From Bowmanella yangjiangensis (GTDB lineage Bacteria > Pseudomonadota > Gammaproteobacteria > Enterobacterales > Alteromonadaceae): 43,141 nt of DNA. Shown here piece after piece: positions 26,634 through 38,648 of the stretch (positions are counted from its first letter, which is position 1; each line of letters opens with the position of its first letter). The position numbers were made by a program, and so were the translations under genes. The DNA lies in the NCBI RefSeq assembly GCF_017255015.1, contig NZ_JAFKCS010000027.1, forward strand, positions 1 to 43,141. The letters run 5' to 3'. The notes below the pieces were generated by a model. It saw only the letters and a program-made list of their open reading frames with translations, had not been told where the DNA came from and made no database searches.

Positions 26634-27528
26634 CAAGTTCTTGTTCTTCTTTAACTTGTGTTAACACCCAGTCGCGAAAGGTCGCAATTTTACCTAGCTC
26701 GGCCTGCGATTCGTGGCACACCACATAGTAAGCATTTTTGGTAATCAACTTTTCTGGAAAAGGACAAATCAATCGCCCTGCCTGGATCTCAGGGCGAGCA
26801 AGAACCGAATGCCCCAGCGCTATCCCCTGGCCCAGTGCCGCTGCCTGCAACACCAACATCGAGTGGCTGAAAATGGGCCCTTGGTTAACATTGACTCCCA
26901 ATACATTGAACTCGCGGATCCAATTTTTCCAAGGCTCTCGAGAGGCATCATGCAAAAGCTGGTGATAACGCAGGTCATCCAGGGTATCCAGCGGCTTATC
27001 CGACTGGAAAAGCAAGGGGGAACAGATAGGCGTCAGATACTCGGTATGCAGCTTATCCGCCTGCAGGCCAGGCCATTTACCGCGGCCATAATAAATAGCC
27101 ACATCCACATCGTCGGTCAGGTGCCCTTCATCAAAATCCACGGCCTTGATACGCACATCAATATCCGGGTACTGAGCACTGAATTTATGAATACGTGGCA
27201 CCAACCACTGAATAGCAAAACTCGGTGGTAGAGCAACAGTGATGGCGCCTTTTGCCCCGCGTGCCAGCAAGCGCTGCGTGGCATCTTGCAAAGAGCTGAA
27301 GATATCCTTGATATCCAGGTAATAGCCCTGGCCTTCTTCAGTCAGCAGTAACGAGCGGTTCTTACGCAGAAACAATTTAATCCCGAGGAATTCCTCCAGG
27401 GCCTTAATTTGGTGGCTGACCGCGGCTTGAGTAACAAATAACTCATCAGCCGCACGCGTAAAGCTCAAGTGCCGCGCGGCAGCCTCAAACGCCTTGAGGG
27501 AATTTAAAGGGGGTAGACGGCGTGACAT
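26620..27528 (-). CDS. gcvA: LysR-type regulator GcvA
   Basis: GcvA controls the glycine cleavage system in E. coli. The 302-residue product has the N-terminal winged helix RLPPLNSLKAFEAAARHLSF with TRAADELFVTQAAVSHQIKALEE and a periplasmic-binding-type effector domain. That domain includes VDVAIYYGRGKWPGL and LDTLDDLRYHQLLHD, close to GcvA. The ATG at 27526-27528 is preceded by AGAG and an in-frame TTG. No gcvTHP genes are in the window. It is divergent from a small exported protein gene. No GcvB-like RNA is recognisable in the 204-bp gap where E. coli has one. Confidence 0.9.
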   Translation of the reverse strand: MSRRLPPLNSLKAFEAAARHLSFTRAADELFVTQAAVSHQIKALEEFLGIKLFLRKNRSLLLTEEGQGYYLDIKDIFSSLQDATQRLLARGAKGAITVALPPSFAIQWLVPRIHKFSAQYPDIDVRIKAVDFDEGHLTDDVDVAIYYGRGKWPGLQADKLHTEYLTPICSPLLFQSDKPLDTLDDLRYHQLLHDASREPWKNWIREFNVLGVNVNQGPIFSHSMLVLQAAALGQGIALGHSVLARPEIQAGRLICPFPEKLITKNAYYVVCHESQAELGKIATFRDWVLTQVKEEQELDDFS

Positions 27529-27732
27529 CAATATGACTCTTTCATTAGTTTTTCTAATCTATTTACCTAAATTAATGTCAATTTAACGCTTGCAACAATT
27601 AGGTTATATTTTAACCGTGAAATAAAAAATCACTTTATACGCAACAAGTTACAGACGTTCAACAAAACATTTCTGTAACAAAAATCTCACTAAAGCGTAA
27701 TTTTAACATTATTTTTACTTAAGGTATTGCAG

Positions 27733-27999
27733 ATGAAAAACTCTATCAAATTTCTTAGCCTCGGCCTAGTATTGCTAGGTAGCCAAAGCGCTAGTGCCAA
27801 CGTACTACTCGACAAAGAATTTCTGGCACAACAAACACTGGCCCAAGTTCAAGCTGCCGTTGCCAGTCTCGAATTGCCTCTGGCCAAACCCGTTATCGAA
27901 GAAGTCAAAAGCGTACTGTCACTGACAAACGAGGATAACAACGCGGAGCTTATCGTTAAAGCAACTTCGCAACAGGAATTGTTGAATAAGGCAGATTAA
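27733..27999 (+). CDS. Unrecognised small exported protein (88 aa)
   Basis: I do not recognise this family. A signal peptide (MKNSIKFLSLGLVLLGSQSA) with likely cleavage at SASA-N (after residue 24) precedes a mature part of about 64 residues. It is mostly helical, acidic and lacks Cys: LDKEFLAQQTLAQVQAAVAS and then IEEVKSVLSLTNEDNNAEL. The ATG at 27733 has AAGG 8 nt upstream; an upstream in-frame TTG (27727) is less likely. It is divergent from gcvA across an AT-rich gap. It would be periplasmic or released. Confidence 0.75.
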   Translation: MKNSIKFLSLGLVLLGSQSASANVLLDKEFLAQQTLAQVQAAVASLELPLAKPVIEEVKSVLSLTNEDNNAELIVKATSQQELLNKAD

Positions 28000-28065
28000 T
28001 TCTTACCCTGCAATTCCCCCAAACATAAGGCAGCCTTTGCCCAGTGTTAACAATTACGCCCTGAT

Positions 28066-28090
28066 GACGGGGTGCATTACCCCGTCTTCT
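28066..28090 (+). terminator. Hairpin terminator after the small exported protein
   Basis: GACGGGGT (28066-28073) and ACCCCGTC (28079-28086) form a perfect 8-bp stem with a 5-nt loop, followed by a short TTCTT. It lies between convergent genes; the U-tract is weak and is present on the plus strand only. Confidence 0.65.
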
Positions 28091-28101
28091 TGCGCCGTCT
28101 T

Positions 28102-28667
28102 TCACTTCCCGCTTGATAAACTCAATCTGCGCTCAATCAGTGCCAATCCTGTCTTCTCTCCAGCCGGTGCATACCCCATTGAAGATGGATTCATAAAACC
28201 ATGCATCCACTCCATCTGCATGAGCTGAATACGATCCCGCCCGGCTAAAGACTGCATAACCGGCGCCAGAGCAAAATGCGCTTCATGACATGGAAAGACT
28301 AAGGTGGTGTCTACCTTTGGCGTGAGATGCAAAGCATGCCGAATCTGTCCAGGATAAAAACCAATAAAATGACTAATCTGTTTACCCTGATATTCGGCCA
28401 GCGCCCGCCAGCAGGCAGAGGCCCCGGCGCTGAAGGCCACGATCAGCGTCTCCTCAGTAAGGTCACGAATATATGCGCTAACCCTATCCTGATAACACTC
28501 ATGGTCACAGAGTTGCATAAAAGACTGATAGGCATGCTGCTCGTCAATAAAATCCATTTTATCTGTATAAGGCGACAAGCATCTTATCTGTCCAGCAGGA
28601 AAAACGGCCCTAATTGGGTTTAGCCACGGGCCGTCGCCAAAAATATCCGTAATCAGCAATAGCTGCA

Positions 28668-28668
<1 letters not shown>
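28102..28668 (-). CDS. Small alpha/beta hydrolase-like protein downstream of kdsA
   Basis: This 188-residue protein resembles dienelactone-hydrolase-type alpha/beta hydrolases. It has LLLITDIFGDGPWL near the N-terminus, a nucleophile elbow LIVAFSAGASACWRAL (Ser in FSAGA), HFIGFYPGQIRH, and His in WMHGFMNPSS. The match to any named enzyme is weak. Its ATG shares one base with the kdsA stop (TAATG), so it is co-translated with kdsA. A role in LPS metabolism would be inference from position only. Confidence 0.78.
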
Positions 28669-30763
<2,095 letters not shown>

Positions 30764-30808
30764 TCAGACCTCCTTATTATTTCTGGCAAGTCGGTAAGCT
30801 TGCACTTT

Positions 30809-31621
30809 TTAGTGCAGCACGGCCGGCTCTCTATAATAATGCTTAAGTTGGAGCTTCAACAGCATGGCCGCAGGGTCCTGCGGACATTGGCTGATGTAAT
30901 AGCGGTAGTCTGCCAGCGCCCCACTGTGACAATCAAGTTGCTGCGACAAAAAGCCCCGGTCACGACGCTCATAAGGGTCATCCGGATGCAATTGCACCAA
31001 CATATCGCTGGCTTGCCAGGCTTGTTCAAACTTGAGCTCATGGATAAATGCACTCTTCATGTTCAACAACAGACGGGATATTGTTTCCCTGTGACTGGCA
31101 GGCTCCAGCCATCTGGTCCATTGCGAAGACTCCTCTGCATCCTCTTCTTCAAAATCTGACATTAATGCCTGGCATTGATGTTCAAGCTCAGACCATTTCA
31201 ATGCGATACCATTTAGAGGATCAAAAAACTGCATTCTTCCCGATGCTAAGCGCAGACGAACAAGATGATGGCCGGGTAAGTTGATGCCTTGTAAGTCAAA
31301 ACCCAATGCACGGCCAATATGACAGAACAGCAGGGCCAGACTAATACAGCCCCCCGTACGATAGGCGATAACTTTATCCATTCTGACCATATCAGACGCC
31401 ATTAAGTCATGTCCCGGACCAAATGCCAGCTCGGTATAAAAGAAACGTTGATAAGCAACAAACGGCTCAAAAGCGCCTTCCAGCCGTTGCTTGCCCATGT
31501 CTACCCACTCTTGCACCTGGCTAAGATGCATTTCGACATCGATGGGCGCAAACATTTGCCCCACCAACAAGGCAGCCTCAAGTGGCTGCGCTTGCTCAAT
31601 ACGCGATAACAAAGACGACAC
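30809..31621 (-). CDS. sirB1: SirB1 family protein (transglutaminase-like plus TPR)
   Basis: This 270-residue protein has a transglutaminase-like fold with RTGGCISLALLFCHIGRALGF (Cys), INLPGHHLVRL (His) and FFDPLNG (Asp). C-terminal TPR-like repeats follow (EQAWQASDMLVQLHPDDPYER, GALADYRYYISQCPQDPAA). E. coli SirB1 (YchA) lies in the same prfA-prmC-sirB2-sirB1-kdsA cluster; its role is unclear. The start is the GTG at 31619-31621 with AGAGG upstream; no better ATG exists nearby. Confidence 0.92.
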   Translation of the reverse strand: MSSLLSRIEQAQPLEAALLVGQMFAPIDVEMHLSQVQEWVDMGKQRLEGAFEPFVAYQRFFYTELAFGPGHDLMASDMVRMDKVIAYRTGGCISLALLFCHIGRALGFDLQGINLPGHHLVRLRLASGRMQFFDPLNGIALKWSELEHQCQALMSDFEEEDAEESSQWTRWLEPASHRETISRLLLNMKSAFIHELKFEQAWQASDMLVQLHPDDPYERRDRGFLSQQLDCHSGALADYRYYISQCPQDPAAMLLKLQLKHYYREPAVLH

Positions 31622-31669
31622 TCTCTACCTCTGGCGGCAACTACTGCAAGGTCGACAGATGATCAACTG

Positions 31670-32047
31670 TCAGGAAAACAACAAGGGTTGCTTAAATACG
31701 GCTACTTTGGCAGCAAATAACAACCAGCAAATCGCGCCGACAAAACCTATCCAGCGTATACTGTTAGTGCGTCCCAGTTTTAGGGCAACCAAGCCCATCA
31801 GGATATACAGTAGTACAGCCATCAGTTTTTCTGTTACCCAGGCATTAACGAAAGGATACTGGGCAATCAGCACACACAAAGTGATAGCACTGGCCAGCAA
31901 AACCGTATCAACGACATGAGGAACAACTTTAACCCACTTCTTCTGCAACATTGAGGAGCCTCGTTGCAGCCAGAAAAAGCGTAAGATGAACAACGCAATG
32001 CTAATTGCGATGGCGGTGAGATGAAGGTGTTTTACCAAAGTGTACAT
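31670..32047 (-). CDS. sirB2: SirB2 family membrane protein
   Basis: This 125-residue inner-membrane protein has four hydrophobic segments. It has the family N-terminus MYTLVKHLHLTAIAISIALFILRFFWL, then VVPHVVDTVLLASAITL and a final LGRTNSIRWIGFVGAICWL. Function is unknown. In E. coli sirB2 directly follows prmC; here a c-di-GMP-type regulator gene separates them by about 1.7 kb. sirB1 follows after 48 bp. Confidence 0.92.
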   Translation of the reverse strand: MYTLVKHLHLTAIAISIALFILRFFWLQRGSSMLQKKWVKVVPHVVDTVLLASAITLCVLIAQYPFVNAWVTEKLMAVLLYILMGLVALKLGRTNSIRWIGFVGAICWLLFAAKVAVFKQPLLFS

Positions 32048-32203
32048 AGCGCATTCCGCTTATTGTAATTATAGTCTCAGGGGCACAGGGCCCCGCTGCG
32101 CGTAAACTTTACTGTGCCTTGCCAAGAAAAGCGAGCGCCAAGTGCGGCGCCAAATCTAAGCCCATGAGCAAGGAGTAAATTTCCTTTAATTGGGGTCATT
32201 AAC

Positions 32204-33763
32204 CTAATGACAGGGCAAGTCATCCGGATAAGCGAAACAGATAGCTTCCAATTTGTCTCTGTTTGCCAGCAATATATCCACGAGTAAGGGGTCAAACTGT
32301 TTGCCACGCTGGGACTCAATCAAGTCTAAGACCTTATCCAAAGGCCAGGCTTCCTTGTAGCAGCGTTTTGCATGCAAGGCATCGAACACATCAGCAAGAG
32401 ACGTAATGCGACAAAATATATGGATTTCCTCCCCCTTCAATCCACGGGGATAACCATTTCCATCCCAGTATTCATGGTGATCGCGGGCAAGTAATGCCGC
32501 CGCTTTGATAATAGGGCGGCGGGAGTCCTTTAGCAATTCATAGCCAAACTCAGCATGGCTACGCACAATTTCCTGTTCTTCTTCGTTCAACTTGCCGGGT
32601 TTGAGCAGGATTGACTCAGGCACTTTTAACTTTCCGACATCGTGCAGTGGTACCGCCAGTTTTAAAACATCAATATCGTCCTGGCTTAAGCCATATTCCC
32701 TGCCCAACATCTCACTGATCAGGGTCATACGCTGAATATGCTTACCACCACCCATCTCCTTTTCCAGGATTTGGCCAAGGCGCTCGACTATTTCTCGCTG
32801 GGTATCTTCGATATCCTTAGTCAACAGCACATTGTCAAAAGCGATCTGCACATTTTGCGAGAAAATTTCCAACAGGTGCTTGTCGGTATCGGTCAATCTT
32901 CGTGGCAAGCCAGAAAGGTAAAGTAACGAGCCGCGCATGTTCTTACTGTTACAGTAAGCCACCAGGTATTCGTCGGCATAAACGATTTCCTGCTCGCGTA
33001 GCGCTTGTCGGCAAGACTCCAACTGGTTACCACTTAGCACTTTATCCAGCGGCAATCCTTCCTGATTAGCAAAGTCGCCTTTACCAGTAAATACGTAAAA
33101 CTCAGAGGATGGGTCACTGTCGATGGGACGCGGGCCTGCCACGGCGGAGGTAATATAGGCTGCATCTTGTGTTCCCCCAAGTAATGAGGAAAGCTGTTGC
33201 ACTATGCCGTCGATAAAGCTTTCCAACGAGTGAATACTGAATAAATCCGCCGATGCAGCGATGATTTTTTCCAACCCTTTGCGGTTTTCTTCAATCACCA
33301 TAATGTCGCGGTAAGAGCGCAAGGTAGCAATCACAACCGTGAAAAGTTTCTGTGCCGTCAGCTCAGTCTTGGATTTATAATCGTTGATATCATAGTTGAT
33401 GATGACATGCTTTTCGGGCGCCTGACCAGGTTGGCCAGTTCTGAGAATAATACGCGTAAAATGATTGTTTGCTTCGCCGCGGATAAACTCAGCCACTTGC
33501 AGGCCGGCATCATCGGTCTCCATCACCACATCCAATAAAACAATGGCAATGTCATCGTGTTCGAGGAAGACACGTTTAGCTTCGGCACCGGTATAGGCAC
33601 TGATAAATTCTATGCCCTTATCCTGAAAAACAAAGTCGCTTAATGCCAGTTTGGTGACGGCATGAACTTCAGGTTCATCATCAACGATCAGCACCTTCCA
33701 GGTACTTCTTTCCTCTACAACATCCTCTTCCGACTCATCCAGGAACAACAGATCGTCTGACAT
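32204..33763 (-). CDS. Response regulator with DUF3369 and HD-GYP domains
   Basis: This 519-residue cytoplasmic regulator probably hydrolyses cyclic di-GMP. It has an N-terminal receiver domain (about 23-155) with WKVLIVDDEPEVH and phospho-acceptor Asp78 in IVLLDVVMETDD. A DUF3369 sensor domain (about 160-315) follows. The HD-GYP phosphodiesterase domain (about 320-505) has the metal-site His-Asp at 374-375 (LHDVGKL), RDHHEYWDGNGYPRGLKG, and ITSLADVFDAL, all intact. Two ATGs lie in tandem; GGAGG is better spaced for the second (33761-33763). It sits alone between prmC and sirB2 with no histidine kinase beside it. Confidence 0.93.
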   Translation of the reverse strand: MSDDLLFLDESEEDVVEERSTWKVLIVDDEPEVHAVTKLALSDFVFQDKGIEFISAYTGAEAKRVFLEHDDIAIVLLDVVMETDDAGLQVAEFIRGEANNHFTRIILRTGQPGQAPEKHVIINYDINDYKSKTELTAQKLFTVVIATLRSYRDIMVIEENRKGLEKIIAASADLFSIHSLESFIDGIVQQLSSLLGGTQDAAYITSAVAGPRPIDSDPSSEFYVFTGKGDFANQEGLPLDKVLSGNQLESCRQALREQEIVYADEYLVAYCNSKNMRGSLLYLSGLPRRLTDTDKHLLEIFSQNVQIAFDNVLLTKDIEDTQREIVERLGQILEKEMGGGKHIQRMTLISEMLGREYGLSQDDIDVLKLAVPLHDVGKLKVPESILLKPGKLNEEEQEIVRSHAEFGYELLKDSRRPIIKAAALLARDHHEYWDGNGYPRGLKGEEIHIFCRITSLADVFDALHAKRCYKEAWPLDKVLDLIESQRGKQFDPLLVDILLANRDKLEAICFAYPDDLPCH

Positions 33764-33851
33764 CATGGCGCCTCCGCGTCTACCCTTTAGCTGTGCTCAT
33801 ATTTTTAACGCTACCCGTTAGCAGGATAGTCTGTCTGAGCAAGACGGCAAG

Positions 33852-34706
33852 TTATACCATGTCAGGCCATTGCCCCAGGGTAACCCTGTCCAGACCGGCC
33901 AGATCCTTTAGGGTGTTGCTCCCCATAAAACCGGCTTGTTGCATCAGGTCTCTTACCGCCTGCCCTTGTGCGTGTCCATGTTCCAGCAGTAACCAGCCAG
34001 AATCAACAAGATATTGACTTGCCTGGGAAATTATTTTGCGCAGGTCAGCCAAACCCTGATCTTCAGCGGTAAGTGCACTGAGGGGTTCAAACCTGACATC
34101 CCCTTGTGTTAGGTAGGGGCTGTGCGGTTCAACATAGGGAGGGTTGCTAATAATCAGCGAATAGCGGTGTTGGTCAATGGCGTCGAACCAATTACTGGCA
34201 AAAAAGCGCACCTGCTCGAGGTTATTTTGCCTGGCATTCAACCTGGCCAGTTCGACACTTTGGTCTATGCGGTCAACGCCGGTTACTGTCCAGCTTTGCC
34301 TCTCACTAGCCAGCGCCAGGGCAATGGCCCCGGTGCCGGTACCAAGATCCAACGCATCTATTGGTGTATCGTCAAACAAGGATAACGCCGTTTCAACCAG
34401 TAATTCGGTCTCTGGACGTGGGATCAGGGTATGCTCGTTGACCGTCAGACTTAAGGTCCAAAAATCCCGGGTTCCGGTCAGGTGGGCAACAGGAAGACCT
34501 TGAACGCGCTTACGAATCAGGTCTTGGAATTGTTGCCAGGTGTTTTCGTCTAATAATTTTTCCGGCCAGGTGTGCAGGTAAACCGCCGACACCTGCAAAC
34601 AATGGCAGAGTAACACTCTGGCATCCAGGCTGGCAGAGTCGGAACAGGTCAGCTCTGACCTGGCCCACTGCAATGCATCCTGGATAGTCGGAGAATCAAG
34701 CCTCAT
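33852..34706 (-). CDS. prmC: Release factor glutamine methyltransferase PrmC
   Basis: PrmC (HemK) methylates the Gln of the GGQ motif in RF1 and RF2. The 284-residue product has an N-terminal helical domain for release-factor binding, [32 protein letters not shown] motif [16 protein letters not shown] (about 118-133), and the catalytic NPPY (188-191). The ATG at 34704-34706 overlaps the prfA stop by 11 bp, coupling the enzyme to its substrate gene, as in most bacteria. Confidence 0.97.
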   Translation of the reverse strand: MRLDSPTIQDALQWARSELTCSDSASLDARVLLCHCLQVSAVYLHTWPEKLLDENTWQQFQDLIRKRVQGLPVAHLTGTRDFWTLSLTVNEHTLIPRPETELLVETALSLFDDTPIDALDLGTGTGAIALALASERQSWTVTGVDRIDQSVELARLNARQNNLEQVRFFASNWFDAIDQHRYSLIISNPPYVEPHSPYLTQGDVRFEPLSALTAEDQGLADLRKIISQASQYLVDSGWLLLEHGHAQGQAVRDLMQQAGFMGSNTLKDLAGLDRVTLGQWPDMV

Positions 34707-35784
34707 CTGACAGAGAAGCCAACAAATCAGCCTGATGTTCCTGACGAATAGGATCCAGAATACCGTTCAGGTCACCTTCTACAATCTCATCTAGCTTGTA
34801 TAAGGTTAAATTAATGCGGTGATCCGTTACCCTGCCCTGCGGGAAATTGTAGGTGCGAATGCGTTCAGAGCGATCGCCGCTGCCGACCAAATTACGCCGG
34901 GTGCTGGCTTCTTCAGATGCACGTTTATCCTGCTCAATTTGGTTAAGTCTGGCCTGTAATACCGACATAGCCTTAGCGCGGTTCTTGTGCTGCGAACGTT
35001 CATCCTGACACTCCACCACCAAGCCAGTTGGTAAGTGGGTAATACGAATAGCCGAATCGGTTTTGTTAACGTGCTGACCACCGGCTCCGCTGGCTCTGAA
35101 GGTATCAATCTTCAGCTCTGCCGGGTTAATAGTAATGGCTTCTGACTCAGGTAACTCGGGCAACACAGCCACCGTACAGGCCGAAGTATGAATACGCCCC
35201 TGAGATTCGGTTTCAGGCACACGCTGTACACGGTGGCCACCTGACTCAAACTTAAGTACACCGTATGCCCCGTCGCCTATAACATTAGCAATGACTTCTT
35301 TGTAACCGCCATGCTCACCTTCGTTAGCACTGACAATCTCTACCCGCCAGCGACGCCCTTCGGCATAACGGCAGTACATGCGGAACAGGTCACCGGCAAA
35401 AATCGCCGCTTCATCACCGCCGGCGCCGGCGCGAATTTCCAAAAAGCAGTTACGCTCATCGTTGGGGTCTTTGGGAAGCAGCAGCAGTTGTAATTCGGTT
35501 TCCAGGCTGGCCAGACTTTGCTTAGCCGCTTTAATTTCTTCCTCCGCCATCTCACGCATCTCGGCGTCATCTTCCTTAAGCATTTCCTGGGCGCTTTGCA
35601 TATCGTCCTGGGCCTGGCGGAAGGCACGGAAGCATTTCACTAATTCTTCCAGTTGCGCGTATTCCTTGGACAAGTTGCGGAACTTTTCTTGATTGGAAAT
35701 GATACTGGCTTCGCCCAACAGCGCTTGAACTTCTTCAAAACGCTCCATCAGGGATTCCAGTTTTGCTAATACGGATGGTTTCAT
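34696..35784 (-). CDS. prfA: Peptide chain release factor 1
   Basis: RF1 reads UAA and UAG stop codons and triggers peptide release. The 362-residue product has the anticodon-like tripeptide P-E-T (190-192, where E. coli has PAT) and the catalytic GGQ (235-237) in [17 protein letters not shown]. The C-terminal part shows [17 protein letters not shown] and [20 protein letters not shown]. The length is standard. It follows hemA by 15 bp and overlaps prmC. Confidence 0.97.
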   Translation of the reverse strand: MKPSVLAKLESLMERFEEVQALLGEASIISNQEKFRNLSKEYAQLEELVKCFRAFRQAQDDMQSAQEMLKEDDAEMREMAEEEIKAAKQSLASLETELQLLLLPKDPNDERNCFLEIRAGAGGDEAAIFAGDLFRMYCRYAEGRRWRVEIVSANEGEHGGYKEVIANVIGDGAYGVLKFESGGHRVQRVPETESQGRIHTSACTVAVLPELPESEAITINPAELKIDTFRASGAGGQHVNKTDSAIRITHLPTGLVVECQDERSQHKNRAKAMSVLQARLNQIEQDKRASEEASTRRNLVGSGDRSERIRTYNFPQGRVTDHRINLTLYKLDEIVEGDLNGILDPIRQEHQADLLASLSDEA

Positions 35785-35799
35785 AATGTTTTAATTTTC

Positions 35800-37056
35800 C
35801 TAGATCTTTTCCAATCCCAAGGCCCGTTGCAACAGGCTGAGGCTGTTATTGTCCTGACTAAGGGCGGCCTCTTTAATGGCTTGGGTAGGCGCATGGATCA
35901 AGCTGTTGGTCAGCTTATTGGCCAGCTCAACAATTACCTCCTCAGGGTTCTTGCCATCCGCCAACTGTTTGAGCGCCCGCTCTTGTAACTTTTGCTTATT
36001 CGCTTCACTTTGCGCACGGTAGTCCCGCACCAAATCCATGGACGCCTGTGCGTCATGCCACTGGACAAAATCACGTACGGCAACATCAATCATGGCTTCG
36101 GCTTTTTCTGCCGCACTTTGCCTGGACGCCAAATTCTGCTGCACGATTTGCTGCAAATCATCCACGGTATAAAGGTAGGCATCGTCCAATTCGGCGACTT
36201 CAGCCTCTATATCCCGGGGAACAGCCAAATCGACTAAAAACATGGGCTGATGACGACGATTTTTTAATGCCCGTTCAACCACCCCTTTACCCAAAATAGG
36301 CAATTGGCTGGCAGTAGAACTGATGACCATATCGGCTTCGGCTAGATGCTCGGGGATCTGCGCCAGGGTTAGCACTTTTGCGCCAAGAGGGGCCGCCAGT
36401 TCCTGTGCTCTTGCCAACGTTCGGTTGGCCACCATCATGCTCTGTACCTTTTGCTCACTAAGATGCCGGGCCACCAACTCGATGGTTTCTCCTGCACCAA
36501 TCAACAGTACATTGATTTTGTCCAGTGATGAGAATATGTGTTTGGCCAGTTGCACTGAGGCATACGCCACCGACACCGCATTGGCGCCGATGTCCGTATC
36601 AGACCTAACTTTCTTGGCTACCGAGAAAGTTTGCTGGAACAACCGTTCAAAACGGCTTCCCACCATGCCACTGTCTTTGGCACAAACAAAAGCCTGCTTA
36701 ACCTGCCCCAGAATCTGAGGCTCCCCCAGTACCAGAGAATCCAGACCACTGGCTACCCGCATCAAATGGCGAATGGCATCCTGCTCTTCATATATATAGC
36801 TGTTGGATTGCAAGGTATGTTGCTCAACGCTATGAAATTGCGCCAACCAGGCCATTAACGCCGGATGGGTGAGATTTTCCGATTGGGTATAGATTTCCGT
36901 TCGGTTGCAGGTGGAGAGAATCACGGATTCCTGGCTGCCCAGTTCACTTTGTAAGGACAACAAAGCTTCCAGCTGCGCATCGGCCGAAAACGCCACTTTC
37001 TCTCGGACTTCCACAGGAGCCGTGTTGTGATTGATACCGAGTGCGAGTAAGGCCAT
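35800..37056 (-). CDS. hemA: Glutamyl-tRNA reductase
   Basis: HemA reduces glutamyl-tRNA to glutamate-1-semialdehyde, the first committed step of C5 haem synthesis. The 418-residue product shows [17 protein letters not shown] and the active-site Cys50 in [11 protein letters not shown]. The substrate region [23 protein letters not shown]-binding [16 protein letters not shown], and a C-terminal dimerisation helix follow. It starts the hemA-prfA-prmC operon and is divergent from lolB, as in E. coli. Confidence 0.97.
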   Translation of the reverse strand: MALLALGINHNTAPVEVREKVAFSADAQLEALLSLQSELGSQESVILSTCNRTEIYTQSENLTHPALMAWLAQFHSVEQHTLQSNSYIYEEQDAIRHLMRVASGLDSLVLGEPQILGQVKQAFVCAKDSGMVGSRFERLFQQTFSVAKKVRSDTDIGANAVSVAYASVQLAKHIFSSLDKINVLLIGAGETIELVARHLSEQKVQSMMVANRTLARAQELAAPLGAKVLTLAQIPEHLAEADMVISSTASQLPILGKGVVERALKNRRHQPMFLVDLAVPRDIEAEVAELDDAYLYTVDDLQQIVQQNLASRQSAAEKAEAMIDVAVRDFVQWHDAQASMDLVRDYRAQSEANKQKLQERALKQLADGKNPEEVIVELANKLTNSLIHAPTQAIKEAALSQDNNSLSLLQRALGLEKI

Positions 37057-37183
37057 GTGGTTGTCGAGTTATTTCAGATATGCCAAGGATTACGGCGTCG
37101 CATTGTACGCAAAAGCCAAACCTATTGAAAGCGTCCGGCATTTTGTGTTCCCATAGCCGCCATTCAAGCTTTGGATACACATC

Positions 37184-37774
37184 ATGCCTTTCACCCGTAT
37201 GCGCCTGTTTGGCTACCTGTTGATCGTTAGCTTACTCAGCGCCTGCGCAACCCCCCCCACAGTGGAATATTCGGTTAACGCCCGTCAGCACCAGCAACAA
37301 TTAGCACAACTTCAGAATTGGCGTATCAACGGCAAGCTCGCCTATCGGGGTGAGAAAGAGCGCTTCAGCGCCACACTCAACTGGCAACAACAGCGTGAAG
37401 ACTATTCGCTGGGTCTGAGCAGCTTTATCGGCACCCGTATACTGACGCTGCAAAGGTCTGATGAGCAAATTAGCCTTGAGTACGAAGATCGTACTTATCA
37501 GCACCATGACGCCAGTGCCTTGCTGTATGACCTGACAGGTTGGTCCATTCCAGTTGAGCAAATTCCGGCTTGGCTAAAGGGTCAGGTATCAGCTAATAAC
37601 CAGGCTATATTTGCTGAAAATGGTTTACTACAACAAATACGCACCAAGGAAGGCTGGCTAGTGAATCTGAGTGATTATCGGCAAACCCAGAACTACATTC
37701 TGCCCTATCAGCTAGAACTGAAAACCCCCAGTGATTTGATAAAAATTCGAGTAGATAAATGGCTAGTGAACTAA
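37184..37774 (+). CDS. lolB: Outer membrane lipoprotein receptor LolB
   Basis: LolB receives lipoproteins from the periplasmic carrier LolA and inserts them into the outer membrane. The 196-residue product has a signal peptide with lipobox LSAC (Cys21), then the open-barrel fold: LQNWRINGKLAYRGEKERFSATLNWQQ, LTGWSIPVEQIPAWLKG and GWLVNLSDYRQ. An in-frame ATG at 37199 (MRLFGYL) is an alternative start. The last 16 bp overlap the start of ispE, so the pair is coupled. Confidence 0.94.
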   Translation: MPFTRMRLFGYLLIVSLLSACATPPTVEYSVNARQHQQQLAQLQNWRINGKLAYRGEKERFSATLNWQQQREDYSLGLSSFIGTRILTLQRSDEQISLEYEDRTYQHHDASALLYDLTGWSIPVEQIPAWLKGQVSANNQAIFAENGLLQQIRTKEGWLVNLSDYRQTQNYILPYQLELKTPSDLIKIRVDKWLVN

Positions 37775-38616
37775 CGTGGTGGCCGTCCGTGGCCAAACTC
37801 AACTTGTTTTTGCATATCACCGGACGACGGGAAGACGGATATCATAATCTTCAGAGCCTTTTCCAATTACTGGATTGCGGGGACAGGCTGGCCTTCGAGC
37901 CCACAGAAGATCATCAAATCGCCTTGATGACGCCTTTGGTCGGTGTGCCCGATGAAGATAATCTCATCGTTAAGGCCGCCAGATTGCTGCAGCCCTTCGC
38001 TGCCGACAATGCGGGTTGCAAAATCTGGTTGGATAAACGCTTACCTATGGGGGGCGGTATTGGCGGTGGTTCCTCCAATGCGGCCACCACCTTGCTGGTG
38101 TTAAATAGTCTGTGGCAATGCAATCTCTCGTTGCAAAAGCTTGAACAACTTGGCTTACAACTTGGCGCAGATGTCCCAGTGTTTGTGCATGGCCGCACAA
38201 CCTTTGCCAGTGGCGTCGGCGAGCAGTTTGTCGATGCACCGCAACCACAACATTGGTTCTTAGTCGCCACGCCGGGTGTACATATCGCAACCGCCGATAT
38301 CTTTCGCCATCCTGAGCTGCCCAGACAAACACCAGTCATGAATTGGCAGGATTATACTTTTGACAACACAACCAATGACTGCCAGGAATTGGTCTGTCGA
38401 TACCATCCGAAAGTTGCAAAGCTATTACACTGGTTGTTAGAATACGCGCCGTCGCGAATGACGGGCACGGGTTCCAGTGTCTTTGCCGTTTTTGCAGACC
38501 AATCACAGGCATTAAAGGTGCTCGATACCTTGCCTGATGAGTTTATGGGGTTTGTCGCTCAAGGGGTCAACATCTCTCCTCTGCACAGTCAACTTGAGCA
38601 GCGCAAAACGGACTAG
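37759..38616 (+). CDS. ispE: 4-diphosphocytidyl-2-C-methyl-D-erythritol kinase
   Basis: IspE is the ATP-dependent kinase of the non-mevalonate (MEP) isoprenoid pathway. The 285-residue product shows WPSVAKLNLFLHITGRREDGYH, the GHMP kinase motif LPMGGGIGGGSSNAAT (96-110), GADVPVFVHGRTTFASGVGE and the C-terminal SRMTGTGSSVFAVF. The start lies inside the end of lolB with GAG upstream. A 79-bp palindromic element follows before prs. Confidence 0.96.
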   Translation: MASELTWWPSVAKLNLFLHITGRREDGYHNLQSLFQLLDCGDRLAFEPTEDHQIALMTPLVGVPDEDNLIVKAARLLQPFAADNAGCKIWLDKRLPMGGGIGGGSSNAATTLLVLNSLWQCNLSLQKLEQLGLQLGADVPVFVHGRTTFASGVGEQFVDAPQPQHWFLVATPGVHIATADIFRHPELPRQTPVMNWQDYTFDNTTNDCQELVCRYHPKVAKLLHWLLEYAPSRMTGTGSSVFAVFADQSQALKVLDTLPDEFMGFVAQGVNISPLHSQLEQRKTD

Positions 38617-38648
38617 ACTAGATAAACGTTCCTATTGCCATACAGAAG

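Noticed and set aside
26713-27231. 172-codon plus-strand frame antisense to gcvA
   Set aside because: gcvA is clearly conserved here; the opposite frame has no recognisable domain.
27529-27732. GcvB small RNA divergent from gcvA
   Set aside because: None of the conserved GcvB seed-like segments I know could be found in this AT-rich gap.
32186-32203. GGGGTCATTAACC near the HD-GYP gene end, sharing GGGGTCA with the palindromic element
   Set aside because: Only 8 bases are shared and no paired arm is present; likely chance.
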